NCBI GenBank assembly: GCA_035341855.1 | Contig: DAOQWA010000008.1 | Location: 1 to 64,000, forward strand | Direction of reading: 5' to 3' | Length of the DNA stretch: 64,000 bases | DNA from: QQVM01 sp035341855 | Lineage (GTDB): Bacteria; Bacteroidota; Bacteroidia; AKYH767-A; 2013-40CM-41-45 | Part shown: in pieces, positions 9,691-19,501 of the stretch | Position numbering within the stretch: the first letter of the stretch is position 1 | Layout: every line of letters begins with the position of its first letter | The notes under the pieces: generated by a model | What the model was told of the DNA's origin: nothing | The model's database searches: none | What the model saw: only the letters and a program-made list of their open reading frames with translations | Position numbers and translations under genes: made by a program

Positions 9691-10443
9691 TCAGGTAAGA
9701 TTTTCTATCTTAAATCTAATATAATATTTATTAGAAGTTTTAAAATCAGGTTTCAAAATAAACCAACCTTTTAATAATTCCGAGCGATTTTTAATGTTAG
9801 TTAATCCAAAACCGGCTTTTGACTCCTTATCATGTATAACAGGCTTTCCATTATCTTCATATATCAGGTTAAAGTATTGTTTCCTTATTTCCAAGGATAG
9901 ATTTAACTGGTTAGCTGTAGAGTGTCTTACGGAGTTGGTGATCATTTCCTGGATTATTCTGTATATTGTACTTAATGAAAACTCAGAAAGATCAGGCGGA
10001 AGTTCATCGGAGTTGAAATTGAAGCGAATCGTACCTGATTTATCCATAATGTACTTCAAATCCTTCACACTCTGTAGAAATCCTTTGCTTTTTATTGATG
10101 AGGAAGACAGGTTTTTTGAAACGTACCTAACATTTGCGATGATTGTATCCAACTGTGAAGCAATATTTTTAGAATCATATTCCAAATCATCCGAATCAGT
10201 GATATGATTTACCTGGAGTTTTAACGCAGATAATGCAGGACCCAGATCATCATGCAGGTCTTCTGCGATCCTCTGACGCTCTTTTTCCTGAGTTGTAATA
10301 TTTGCACTCAAGAGCTCAATTGCTTTTTGCTTCCGTATTCGAACATTTAAAATTAGCGCAAAAAGAAAAAAGACAAGTAGGGTCAGAATAGAAACTGAAA
10401 CTACTAATACTAAATATATAAACTCCTCTTTCGATAGTAACAT
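9691..10443 (-). CDS. Sensor histidine kinase, HisKA_3 family
   Basis: The 250-aa kinase has one N-terminal membrane helix (about residues 8-32) and almost no periplasmic part. The HisKA_3 phosphoacceptor box is AEDLHDDLGPALSALKLQV. A HATPase_c domain follows, with the N-box EMITNSVRHS and glycine box AGFGLTNIKNR. Because it lacks its own extracellular sensor domain, sensing probably depends on the overlapping upstream membrane protein, with which it shares 34 bp. It sits just before the response regulator, forming a complete two-component unit. Confidence 0.9.
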   Translation of the reverse strand: MLLSKEEFIYLVLVVSVSILTLLVFFLFALILNVRIRKQKAIELLSANITTQEKERQRIAEDLHDDLGPALSALKLQVNHITDSDDLEYDSKNIASQLDTIIANVRYVSKNLSSSSIKSKGFLQSVKDLKYIMDKSGTIRFNFNSDELPPDLSEFSLSTIYRIIQEMITNSVRHSTANQLNLSLEIRKQYFNLIYEDNGKPVIHDKESKAGFGLTNIKNRSELLKGWFILKPDFKTSNKYYIRFKIENLT

Positions 10444-11051
10444 ATAAATGAAAAGGAAAATAACAGGTTAGCGATTATAGTTGCAATTGAATTTATTTTC
10501 CAAACAAGAATCATTGCCGTCTTCTGATTGTCCAAAACAATTGTAGCTGTATAGAATACAATTAAGGTTAGGGAAAAATAGATCAGAATTGCACTAATCA
10601 ACCAGAATAAATAATTCTGAAGAAGGCTTAATTCACTAATACGGCTTATTTGTATCAATAATAGTCCTGATCCGATGATTATGAAAATACCTTTGATAAA
10701 CTGTTCAGAGGAATTGAATTGAAATATTGTGATCTTAAAAGCTATTGTATATAGCCAATACAGCAGATATGTAGTGATAAAAACAGACATTATGTTCTTC
10801 AATCTTTGATCAACCAATAACATTCGGATGAACACTAATAACAGAATACCCTCTGTAATTGAAAAAAAGTTTAATAATAGAACATTATGCATTTTATTGA
10901 GTGCCAATATGAGAATTAAAAATTCTACAACGGCTACAAATATCAAATACAATGCAAAATATTTGAGATGCCTGTTTAATTTCTTGAATTGAAAGCTGAA
11001 GGTTGCTATAGGAATTATAGCTGAGAAGGCAGCAAAGATCGGCAGGACCAT
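10410..11051 (-). CDS. Multi-pass membrane protein, probable sensor partner of the kinase
   Basis: The 213-aa protein is very hydrophobic, with about six to seven predicted membrane helices and short loops; the last ends at CYYRKRSLYI. No enzymatic motif is seen. Its 3' end overlaps the kinase gene by 34 bp in a different frame, so the two are made together. Such small polytopic proteins often precede sensor-poor HisKA_3 kinases in Bacteroidota. A role as signal-receiving module is inferred from position, not from any family I can name. Confidence 0.75.
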   Translation of the reverse strand: MVLPIFAAFSAIIPIATFSFQFKKLNRHLKYFALYLIFVAVVEFLILILALNKMHNVLLLNFFSITEGILLLVFIRMLLVDQRLKNIMSVFITTYLLYWLYTIAFKITIFQFNSSEQFIKGIFIIIGSGLLLIQISRISELSLLQNYLFWLISAILIYFSLTLIVFYTATIVLDNQKTAMILVWKINSIATIIANLLFSFSFICYYRKRSLYI

Positions 11052-11086
11052 GACCTATGAAAGGGTTAAAATTCAATGCAAGATGC

Positions 11087-11125
11087 AAAAAAGCCCTGAA
11101 TATTTACTGCGTTAAATACTCAGGG
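11087..11125 (-). terminator. Rho-independent terminator behind the 106-aa gene
   Basis: On the minus strand a 13-bp stem (CCCTGAGTATTTA pairing with TAAATATTCAGGG, one mismatch) with a 6-nt loop is followed by CTTTTTT. It lies between the small gene at 11152-11472 and the two-component operon, so the latter needs its own promoter. Confidence 0.85.
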
Positions 11126-11151
11126 ATTGGAGAAAAAAACTTTAAGTATGG

Positions 11152-11472
11152 TCAACTGTTCAAAATATTGTCTTCACTACAATGGTCAGGGCAAGGTATG
11201 CATTGGTCGAGGCATACCGCATTTTCATTGATTATATCATTCATATTAGCTAATACACCAACTAGAACAAGTTCCTGTACATCTTCTTTATTTAGGCCAT
11301 AGTAATATCGCATTCCAACACATCCGTCTTGATTTAACAAAGCAAGTAATGATTCTTTGCTGATATATCCTCCTTTTATATCCTTCCCACTCATTTGATC
11401 CCTATATTTCTTTGTTAATTTTCCGCCTTTCTCAAAGCTTATTTGATTGTCTTCGTTTCCTGTAAATTCCAT
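11152..11472 (-). CDS. Small conserved protein of unknown function
   Basis: The 106-aa protein has no signal peptide or membrane helix. It has a pattern I recall from small Bacteroidota proteins: a WTK/LTKKYR element near residues 19-24, a central GCVGMRYYYGLN, a hydrophobic ELVLVGVLANMND strand, and a C-terminus with three close cysteines (CLDQCIPCPDHC has four). The Cys cluster could bind a metal. It is transcribed alone, with its own terminator. I do not know its function. Confidence 0.7.
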   Translation of the reverse strand: MEFTGNEDNQISFEKGGKLTKKYRDQMSGKDIKGGYISKESLLALLNQDGCVGMRYYYGLNKEDVQELVLVGVLANMNDIINENAVCLDQCIPCPDHCSEDNILNS

Positions 11473-12028
11473 ATCATTTGATCAATAAATTGTTTTAGTG
11501 AATTGAAAGTAAATGTATATGTACTCTTCGTATGGGACAAATTGGTAGCGTGGTACAAAAAATGGTTTTACAGGAAGTTTATTTCGCATTAGCTGGGAAA
11601 TGAATAGGTTATATAATCATTTCACTAAATGGAGACTCAATTATTTAGTAAAAGTACTAGTGTCATTTAGTAAAAACACTAATTAGAAGAATATGAATTG
11701 GACATTCAAGCCGTCTTGGCTCAACAAGATTAAATCAGATAAAAAGTTAGAAAAAATAATTTGTTAATACGAAGAGTTAATTGTTCAATGTTTGTTTATA
11801 ATATGATGAATTAGAAATATTAATTATGGCTGAAATTACATTGTGCGTCAGATAACAAATCGGTATAAAAAATGACCAAATGGAATAAATAAGAAACGAA
11901 ACTGCATTTTATGACAGTTGGAAAACAAATGTCTTAAGAAGTGGCAATAGCTCGTTCGTTTATAATGATTAATTCGCGGTTGAAACAACTTCTCAGCTGT
12001 TAAATTGAATTTAGAACTGGATTGAAGC
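11473..12028. other. Gene-free AT-rich stretch with repeated ACTAAAT/ATTTAGT motifs
   Basis: I see no coding sequence here. The motif ATTTAGTAAAA occurs at 11643-11653 and again at 11665-11675, 22 bp (two helical turns) apart, and its inverse ACTAAAT lies at 11624-11630. These sit about 150-200 bp upstream of the minus-strand gene that starts at 11472 and could be operator sites. No promoter matching the Bacteroidota consensus was identified with confidence. Confidence 0.4.
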
Positions 12029-15007
12029 TTAATGTTGTACAACCAATCTTATGCTCTGAATACTTTCGTCGATAAGTGCACGAAATAGGTAGATTCCAGG
12101 TGGAATGGCGCTGACATCAATTTGGAAATGGTCGACCTCGTTTCTATAGAAACCTTCGTAGGATTTGATAAGTCTCCCATTTAAATCGTAGATATGGATT
12201 TGGTTAATTTTTTCATTACATTGAATTGTAAGTACATTCCCTGTCGGATTAGGAAATGCTTTAAGGGAAGAGTTTTTCGATAACAGTTTGGTTCCGGTAT
12301 TGATTGAAATATCAATTGAATCTGTAAATGAACAGCCATTCGATCCTGTTACTCGTACCCAGTAAAGTCCTGCAGAATTAACAGTCAGAGTTTGTGAGGT
12401 GCTGCCATCGGACCACAGATATCCTGCAAAACCTGAACCTGCATCAAGAATATAAGTGAAAGGAGCACTAAATATTGTGTCAGGACCTAGATCGGTGATA
12501 ACTCCTGTAATTTGTTGGACTGATATTGCTATCCTGTTGCTTCCACAACTTCCATACCCACATGTTAGATATGAAGTGCTTAAACCTGTATTTTGGAAAC
12601 CGATGCTTCGAAGTGCATAAGCAAAATCACTCGAATTATTATGGTCATAATTTCCTATACGGGAAATTGTAGTGTCCAATGTGCTTAATCGCAACCCATC
12701 TCCCGACCACATGCTACCGACGTGAACACTAACTCCGTTAATTACAGGAGCCATTGACTGAATCTGTGCTGCTGTCCATTCAAATGCAATGAAATCTTTT
12801 AAAACATAGTTTGAATCAAGCAGCATGATCCATCCACTATCTCCCGGTTCTATTCTTATATCATTTCCCCAGTAATTATCTATATTCAGATCGGTTTTGT
12901 ATTGAATTTCTCCCGGGTTAAAGTATCCCAAAGTCCAAATGGAAGTGTTTACATTGTTTATCAGACTTGAACTGCTACTTACTGCTACTTTCCAACCGCT
13001 TGCATCAAATGCCTGAGTGCTTAAATTTTGAATTTCTATTCCGTTAGGATGTACAGGATCATATTCTACAATTTTTAAACATTCAAACTGGTTTATTGGA
13101 GCATGTGCCTCTGCATAAAAAATAGTATCTGATACAATTGGAACTGTCAATGGAGATCCGATGCCAACCAGATTTCCACCAACTGCAGCATCATACCAAT
13201 ATATAATTTCTCCGGAGGCAGCATTTGCTGTTATCCCGACACTTGTATTGCAACCTTGTTGAGGTGATACCGCCACAGGATCGTTTGGAATGGTTTCAAA
13301 GAGGCTTGATAAATATAAGGTATCGTTTTGACGGAACTGATCATTTGCAAGCGAGGAATAGACCTTTATAAAATATTGACCTCCAACTAAGGAAGAAAAT
13401 GTCTGGTTAAATGTAAAAGTATTTCCGAGGCCCGGACTGATAGGCCCCGGGATAGTATCAAAGAACATTAGATTCACTACTCCGGAAATTTCGGCAACTA
13501 CCGGTATAGAGGACAAAACTGTCGATCCAACATTATTTACAGATATTTCTATTGAATTGGATGCTTGTCCGCAAGAAACAAACGGAGCAGGTGATAATAT
13601 GTCTGTAAGACTTATGTTTGTGTTTAACAACGTAAACTCATCTGCCCCGATATCGGGGTTTACCAGGTCCCTGGGTTCACCATCAATATCTGTGCTAACA
13701 GCACCCAAAGGATTGGCCCTGCCATCAACTGATGCAGAAAAAGTATGAAGATCAGAACTGCTGATAAAATCAGGATTTACGGATACAGAATTTGAGTCCC
13801 TGGAACTGATGGATTTCCAATCTGCGAAAGTAGGAGTGAAGGCATTGTCCCAATAACCAATATTGGGGCCGTTGGAGTAGAGGTCATTGTAGTTGCAGGA
13901 AATCAAACTTGCAATCGCACTAATTGAAATGTGTATTGCTGTACCACCCCCGGAGTTAGCTAGAATATTATTTTGAATATTTAATCCTGGATTACCAATT
14001 AGTAAGACATACATAGCTCGCGAGATGGCATCAGTTGAGGACACATGGACGGAATTGTTCCAAATGTTTATTCCTGTACTTGAAAGCAGATATAAACCAT
14101 AAGCTGTCGATGTTCCGCCTACATGAATGAAATTATTTATTATATTCATTGGATTAAGGGCAGTACCATAGCAATCGCTGGCATAGATTCCGTTCCCGCC
14201 GGCAAGTGTATTGATGGAGTTTGCTTCAACAATAGTATTGTTACTGCAATAACCAAGAGAGATGCCATAAAAATTGGCGCTGCTGGAAAGTGTCTCGATC
14301 TTATTATTTCTGATCCTTGGTGCATTTTGATTAATCAGATAGATAGCTCTTGTGGAGATATTTTCAAAATAATTGTTTTCTATGATTTGACCCTGTTCAG
14401 GATTCAGAGAATCAATTCCATGAAGTCTGATTCCAAAAGATCCGTTGACAAATCGATTTTGGATAATGCCGGTTGAGCTGTCAAAGCTTGCGTTGGCACC
14501 GGAATAAATCCCAACAGAATTTGTGGACAGGGTAGCAATTGGAAGCGTTTCAAAATGGTTATTTAAGAATGAATTATTTGTAGCACTATTTTCAATCAGA
14601 ACGAGCCTGGAGTAAATGCCTGACCCTATCTTTTTAATTGTTATTGATTTTATTGTTATCCAATCTGCTCCATCCAATCTAATTATAAAATTGGTTGTTC
14701 CTGTACTTGAATCAGCAGCATATTGAAGTGTTACCAAAGAGCTATCCAAATTCTCAGACTGAAATGTGATTTGATTTAAAGCGGATGCACCTGTAATTTC
14801 AGGAATGGTGAGTCTTTCAAAGTAGACGCCATTTCGAACATTAAAAGTAACAGGACCCGAAACCCCAATAGAATTGAGCATGTCAACTGCATCAGTGAAG
14901 GTGGCAAAATCAGGAGTAGATCCACCAATTGTGTAGTGTCCATTTAATTGAGCTTGCAAAGTAACGACTTTTAATGTTACTATTATTAGTAGAATATATC
15001 TTTTCAT
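12029..15007 (-). CDS. Type IX-secreted beta-helix / lamin-tail surface protein
   Basis: The 992-aa protein has an N-terminal signal peptide (MKRYILLIIVTLKVVTLQA). Residues of about 30-450 form a right-handed parallel beta-helix, judged by repeated N-rich turns such as IIENNYF and IWNNSVHV. A CARDB-like segment (about 465-570) and an Ig-like segment follow. A lamin-tail (LTD) domain covers about 645-800. The last 80 residues are a T9SS type A sorting domain: a KAFPNPTGNVL start, HIYDLNGRLIKS, and IPPGIYLFRA. It is expected to cross the outer membrane by T9SS and be attached to the surface or released. Adhesion or polysaccharide binding is possible. The two genes that follow in the 15-17 kb region also encode exported proteins on the same strand. 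Confidence 0.88.
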   Translation of the reverse strand: MKRYILLIIVTLKVVTLQAQLNGHYTIGGSTPDFATFTDAVDMLNSIGVSGPVTFNVRNGVYFERLTIPEITGASALNQITFQSENLDSSLVTLQYAADSSTGTTNFIIRLDGADWITIKSITIKKIGSGIYSRLVLIENSATNNSFLNNHFETLPIATLSTNSVGIYSGANASFDSSTGIIQNRFVNGSFGIRLHGIDSLNPEQGQIIENNYFENISTRAIYLINQNAPRIRNNKIETLSSSANFYGISLGYCSNNTIVEANSINTLAGGNGIYASDCYGTALNPMNIINNFIHVGGTSTAYGLYLLSSTGINIWNNSVHVSSTDAISRAMYVLLIGNPGLNIQNNILANSGGGTAIHISISAIASLISCNYNDLYSNGPNIGYWDNAFTPTFADWKSISSRDSNSVSVNPDFISSSDLHTFSASVDGRANPLGAVSTDIDGEPRDLVNPDIGADEFTLLNTNISLTDILSPAPFVSCGQASNSIEISVNNVGSTVLSSIPVVAEISGVVNLMFFDTIPGPISPGLGNTFTFNQTFSSLVGGQYFIKVYSSLANDQFRQNDTLYLSSLFETIPNDPVAVSPQQGCNTSVGITANAASGEIIYWYDAAVGGNLVGIGSPLTVPIVSDTIFYAEAHAPINQFECLKIVEYDPVHPNGIEIQNLSTQAFDASGWKVAVSSSSSLINNVNTSIWTLGYFNPGEIQYKTDLNIDNYWGNDIRIEPGDSGWIMLLDSNYVLKDFIAFEWTAAQIQSMAPVINGVSVHVGSMWSGDGLRLSTLDTTISRIGNYDHNNSSDFAYALRSIGFQNTGLSTSYLTCGYGSCGSNRIAISVQQITGVITDLGPDTIFSAPFTYILDAGSGFAGYLWSDGSTSQTLTVNSAGLYWVRVTGSNGCSFTDSIDISINTGTKLLSKNSSLKAFPNPTGNVLTIQCNEKINQIHIYDLNGRLIKSYEGFYRNEVDHFQIDVSAIPPGIYLFRALIDESIQSIRLVVQH

Positions 15008-15145
15008 GTCTTAATATTATTGGTTCAGAAAAACACCAATGGATTAAGTAGTGTATCTGAGTATTGATTATTTAAATAATCGTATAAACTTTATACAGGA
15101 TAATTGCCTGGTGTCAGAAGTTTTATTTAGTGGGTATGGAATTGT

Positions 15146-15586
15146 TTATGGTAAAGCCAGATTTTTAAAAGTACCATCAGATGCAACATTCAGTCCGGAA
15201 CGAAAATAAAAAGTTCCGGATATCTTACGATTTGTTGTATCTGTAATTGTTACCATACCTGAGTCAATGTCTACAAAGTCATAGGCTCCATATGGATTTC
15301 CGATACCTACCCAAGGATGAATATAATAAGATGTAATTGATGCTGCAGCCAGCAAGTTAAATATAACTACGTCGTTTGAAGTATTACTTCCTGCATAAAT
15401 TGTATGTCCTACGGTTTCTGAAACACCGGGAGCATCAAAGTATTTGACACTACCATTGAATATGCATTTAAATTCCGGTGCTGTACTTTGAGGGCTAGTG
15501 GTACTCGTGGTGGGATCATCTTCTTTTTTGCAAGAAGTTGAAAACAGGATTAATGAAATACTTAAGAATAAGATTGAATTTTTCAT
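15146..15586 (-). CDS. Small lipoprotein
   Basis: The 146-aa protein has a lipoprotein signal: a hydrophobic core and the lipobox FSTSC at Cys19, followed by KKEDDPTTSTTS. The mature part is predicted to be all-beta, with no recognised domain. It ends FKNLALP, without a sorting domain. It lies between the T9SS protein and the PKD protein on the same strand and is probably surface- or periplasm-anchored. Confidence 0.75.
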   Translation of the reverse strand: MKNSILFLSISLILFSTSCKKEDDPTTSTTSPQSTAPEFKCIFNGSVKYFDAPGVSETVGHTIYAGSNTSNDVVIFNLLAAASITSYYIHPWVGIGNPYGAYDFVDIDSGMVTITDTTNRKISGTFYFRSGLNVASDGTFKNLALP

Positions 15587-15703
15587 AAAGTTATATGTTT
15601 TAGAGGTGGAAATTTCAATTTGCGACGAGGTACAAAATAATTTATTTGAATTTATAAGAAATTAATAGTCAACATAGGTTATCAACATTTTAAGTTGGAA
15701 AGC

Positions 15704-17395
15704 TTAATTATCTACAGGTACAAAGATAGAATCACTTTCGGTAGAACATTCTTGACATGATGCAGATGCTTTTACTTTATATAGGTAACCAAAGTAAGTA
15801 TCAATTGCTATTGGATTAGTATTGACATAACCTAATGAAACCCACGTTGAAGAAACGAAAACAAATAATTCATACAAGTAACTACTATTGTGATTACTGA
15901 CCGTGATTGAATGTGTTCCTGCATCATATGTCAAGAGGGGTGTAGGTGGGTATTCTGAAACTGTGAAACTTTGAAATACACTTGATGATCCGATTGAATT
16001 TGTAACAGTTAGTTCAATATCAAAAGTTCCGGCTGTATCAAAGCAAATATTGGTTGGCGAGGCAGATGAACTGGTACCGGGGTCGCCAGTTGGAAAAATC
16101 CAACTGTAGGAAGTGGCATCATAAGCATTACTTGTGAAATCTAAGCATGTCCCGACACAAACACATTGTTTCATAAGATTGTTATTGATCAAAGTCACAA
16201 TAGGGTATCCACAGGTGTCAACAAAAAATGGTATTGATTCTGTTCTACTACAAGTGGTATTTGTAGGATCGCTAACAGTAAGGGTTGCAGTATGATTTCC
16301 GATTTGTGTGTAGCAGCTAGTCGGACCTGAATTGGTAGAAGTTGAGGGTGTGCCGGCAGGAAGTGACCAGGAATAGGTATAAGATCCTACAGGATTCACA
16401 GATGAGTCAAATTTGATGCATTGATTTGGACAAATGGTATCCGGGTCCAGACTTAGACTTACATCAAACCCACCAGCCACCAATGTTGTATCTAAATGAT
16501 CGACACATCCATTAGTATCAGTGACTGTTAAATGTACTGCATAATTACCTGTATATTCAAAGGTGTAATTAAAGTCAGGTCCATAAATATAATCGTTGCC
16601 ATTTACCTCCCATGTGTAGGTATAAGCTGGATTAGACGGTGAAACAGTATGATGGTAGTCATGTCCAGCACACAATTCATAAAATGGGTCACCGTTTTGA
16701 ATTACTGTTAAATCAATTTGGCACTGAGAGGTTAACTCAATATTATCTATCGCAAATGAAAATAGTTTACCATAGCAATCAGCATTATTGCGCCAATCGA
16801 AGGCTATTTTTACATTTGGATTGTTTTCAGCACTTGGAGGAAGGCTGATTTGGATGCTCTTCCAGAAAGCAAGATGGTTATTTAGAGGGCAGTGACCGGA
16901 ATTCAATAAAGCTTGTAGAGTAATCCAATTTGCGCCTCCATCATCGCTATATAGTACTGAACCATAATCACCACGGTAATAAACTGCTGCGATGAAATCA
17001 AAATTTAATACAATGTTGGTTTTTCCTGTACAATCAATTAATGGAGATTCTATTTGTTTGTGGGTTGCATTATCACAACCTGCTCTGTAAACAGCACCAT
17101 TTATAGCAGAGTCACAAATACTACCATAACTTATATAAAGGGACCCTTCATTTGTATTACTATTTGCGGAATTGCAGGAATCACTTCTAAGACAATTAAC
17201 AGGGTAAAAGATGTACCAATGGTTAGCGAAAGTACCTTGGGTGTCAATATTAGTTAAAGTCCAACCGTACACAGGGTCTGTGGGATCACAAATGCTTCCT
17301 TGGACTGAAAAATTTTCTGACCAGAAAACCGATTGGGAATTCGCTTTGAATGCAAACACTAAGCAAAGTAGGATTAATAGAAATTTGTTCTTCAT
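15704..17395 (-). CDS. Secreted PKD-domain protein
   Basis: The start is taken at the ATG giving MKNKFLLILLCLVFAFKANSQ, a clean signal peptide; nine further codons are open upstream. The N-terminal half (about residues 30-215) resembles a MAM/jelly-roll module (SPLIDCTGKTNIVLNFDF, VLYSDDGGANW). At least three PKD domains follow (YTYTWEVNGNDYIYGP; YSWSLPAGTPSTS; YSWIFPTGDPGTS). No T9SS sorting domain is seen at the C-terminus, which ends SDSIFVPVDN. The protein is extracellular by inference, with a binding role. Confidence 0.8.
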   Translation of the reverse strand: MKNKFLLILLCLVFAFKANSQSVFWSENFSVQGSICDPTDPVYGWTLTNIDTQGTFANHWYIFYPVNCLRSDSCNSANSNTNEGSLYISYGSICDSAINGAVYRAGCDNATHKQIESPLIDCTGKTNIVLNFDFIAAVYYRGDYGSVLYSDDGGANWITLQALLNSGHCPLNNHLAFWKSIQISLPPSAENNPNVKIAFDWRNNADCYGKLFSFAIDNIELTSQCQIDLTVIQNGDPFYELCAGHDYHHTVSPSNPAYTYTWEVNGNDYIYGPDFNYTFEYTGNYAVHLTVTDTNGCVDHLDTTLVAGGFDVSLSLDPDTICPNQCIKFDSSVNPVGSYTYSWSLPAGTPSTSTNSGPTSCYTQIGNHTATLTVSDPTNTTCSRTESIPFFVDTCGYPIVTLINNNLMKQCVCVGTCLDFTSNAYDATSYSWIFPTGDPGTSSSASPTNICFDTAGTFDIELTVTNSIGSSSVFQSFTVSEYPPTPLLTYDAGTHSITVSNHNSSYLYELFVFVSSTWVSLGYVNTNPIAIDTYFGYLYKVKASASCQECSTESDSIFVPVDN

Positions 17396-17485
17396 GTTGA
17401 ATAATTTTAAAATAAAGACCAATGTTATAAATATTTTTTAATCTAAAAAAGTTTTCTCATATTTCTGCAATAATTATTTTGTCAC

Positions 17486-19483
17486 TTGTTATTACTTGAA
17501 AAATTTAAAAATTTTGTCATACAATTAGTTTTACTCTCCGTTGTGGTATTTGAAGGATCTGCGCAGGTTAGATCGGTCGTAAATAAAAATTGTAAAACTG
17601 TTTCTTTTCATGGAGACGTGACAGGAGGCTATGGAACATTATATAACAATAAATTCGGAAATAGTGGTTCTTACCTTTTTGGAAAGGTAAACAGCGTTAT
17701 AAATTATAAAGGTGTTCCATTTACGACCAGCTGTGGGTATACCTCTGCATCGAATGGCATCTCAAAGTTTGGTCCATTTTCCGTTAAATTTTCAAGAATT
17801 AATTTGGATAAGTTTATTCAAGATGAACTTTCTCAAACAGATTTGCGTCAGGGTGCTAACGCTAAGCAGAAATTTCAAGAACTAGCACAGAAATTGGCAG
17901 ATTACGAATATTTAGAAAGAGTGTCAAATGCAAACATTAAATACCGAGAAATTTGCAAGGATACTTCTACATATAATTCTGATGCGCATAGTATGGTAAA
18001 AGATAGCCTGAGAATAATTATAGATGAATATGAGGAAATGCAATGGGAATTTAGAAAATTACGATCAAGCAAATTAGGTGTAGTTGATTCTATTGCAAGC
18101 AAGGAAATTAGAAATTCAAACATTTCAAACTCAGCAGATTCAATTACTTCAGTGGATTCGATGGTACTGTATGCAAATAAAAGATCAAATCTTGAAAAGT
18201 TTGTTTCTAATACCGATACAATAAAATATTCGAAATTTCAACACATTTGGTCAAAGTTTGAAAAAATATCAATAGGATATGATGTGCTTGATCAGTCAAT
18301 TATTACTATGTCCTCATACAGTTATGCCGGTTTTACAATTGATTATAAATTGAAGTACTTGACAATAGGTGGGAGTATTGGTAAACATTCGGGTTATTCT
18401 AATTCATCAGGTAATGCTTTACTGGTAACTCCTTTTACTGATTGGAAGTCAAAAGAGAATTTTCTTCAAACTAGAGTGATCTTTGGAGAGAATGAGAATT
18501 CTATGTCATTAGCATATACACGATTCAGAAATGTGGAAGCTTTACCTTGGTACAATAGGTTAACTGCAAATTCTTCTGTGGATTTAGTATCAATCCATTC
18601 AGTGAAGAAATTGAATCGTTTCTCTACATTGGAATTTGATTTATCAAAGCAAGTTAATCAAAGCACGAGTTCGCTAGAAAAATCTACATTTAGCGACAGA
18701 AGTGCGTTAAATGTGACTTCAGAAAATAATCTAGAAGAGATTGGAGCAAGAATAATTATAGGATATAGGAACATAGGTTCTTCTTATTTCACTCCAGGAA
18801 ATCGATATTTGGCAAATTCTATGCAAAATATGAGCTTATGTATAGAAAAAACTTTGTTCAGAGATAAGTTGACATCTAAATTAAATTTTTCCCGAACCTG
18901 GAACAGCACCTCCAGCAAAATTACTGATGGGATTCAGTTTGGATATAAACTTAATTCAAAGCACAATTTGAGTTATTCAATTTCAAGGAATACAATTAAG
19001 CTTATAAGTAGTGAGGTTGTTCAAACTTTTCTTAACAATCAAGTTGGTTTAAATTCAGTGATTTCAAAGAAAATGCTTTTTAGTATTTTTACTAATTATG
19101 GAATTGTTCAAAGAAATAATTTGACTACATCAAAAGATTATTTACTTTCCACCTCTGTTACGATTAGATTAGATAAATTTACATTAATTCCTAGAGTTTC
19201 ATATTTTTTAAAAAATACATCAACACAATTAGTTCAAGGTTTGAGTTCTTTGATATCCTTGAATTCGATTATATCAAATCAATTAAGCTTAAATCTTTCT
19301 ATAGGTTTCAATAATACAGGGAGTTTGAATTCATTAAATCTTTCTAGCGGTGTGGATTATAAGATTCGGAGACATATTTCAGTTAAGCTTTCAGGAATGT
19401 ATCAAAATTATTATAGAAAAAGCATGCTAAGCTCATATGATTACTCATGTCAAGGTCAAGGTTCAATTATTATAAAATTTTAA
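17486..19483 (+). CDS. Exported outer-membrane barrel-like protein, first gene of the RHS operon
   Basis: The 665-aa protein has a signal peptide ending near GSAQ and then a beta-rich region (to about residue 105). A charged helical, probably coiled-coil stretch follows at about 110-260 (QKFQELAQKLADYEYLERV). From about 265 to the end there are alternating amphipathic strands. The last residue is Phe (GSIIIKF), the usual recognition signal for outer-membrane barrels. The only start ahead of the signal peptide is TTG at 17486, since an in-frame TAA lies just upstream. It is 18 bp from the next gene. No family is recognised. A pore, anchor or export role for the RHS proteins is inference from the operon. 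Confidence 0.65.
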   Translation: MLLLEKFKNFVIQLVLLSVVVFEGSAQVRSVVNKNCKTVSFHGDVTGGYGTLYNNKFGNSGSYLFGKVNSVINYKGVPFTTSCGYTSASNGISKFGPFSVKFSRINLDKFIQDELSQTDLRQGANAKQKFQELAQKLADYEYLERVSNANIKYREICKDTSTYNSDAHSMVKDSLRIIIDEYEEMQWEFRKLRSSKLGVVDSIASKEIRNSNISNSADSITSVDSMVLYANKRSNLEKFVSNTDTIKYSKFQHIWSKFEKISIGYDVLDQSIITMSSYSYAGFTIDYKLKYLTIGGSIGKHSGYSNSSGNALLVTPFTDWKSKENFLQTRVIFGENENSMSLAYTRFRNVEALPWYNRLTANSSVDLVSIHSVKKLNRFSTLEFDLSKQVNQSTSSLEKSTFSDRSALNVTSENNLEEIGARIIIGYRNIGSSYFTPGNRYLANSMQNMSLCIEKTLFRDKLTSKLNFSRTWNSTSSKITDGIQFGYKLNSKHNLSYSISRNTIKLISSEVVQTFLNNQVGLNSVISKKMLFSIFTNYGIVQRNNLTTSKDYLLSTSVTIRLDKFTLIPRVSYFLKNTSTQLVQGLSSLISLNSIISNQLSLNLSIGFNNTGSLNSLNLSSGVDYKIRRHISVKLSGMYQNYYRKSMLSSYDYSCQGQGSIIIKF

Positions 19484-19501
19484 TATTTAAAACTATATTC
19501 A

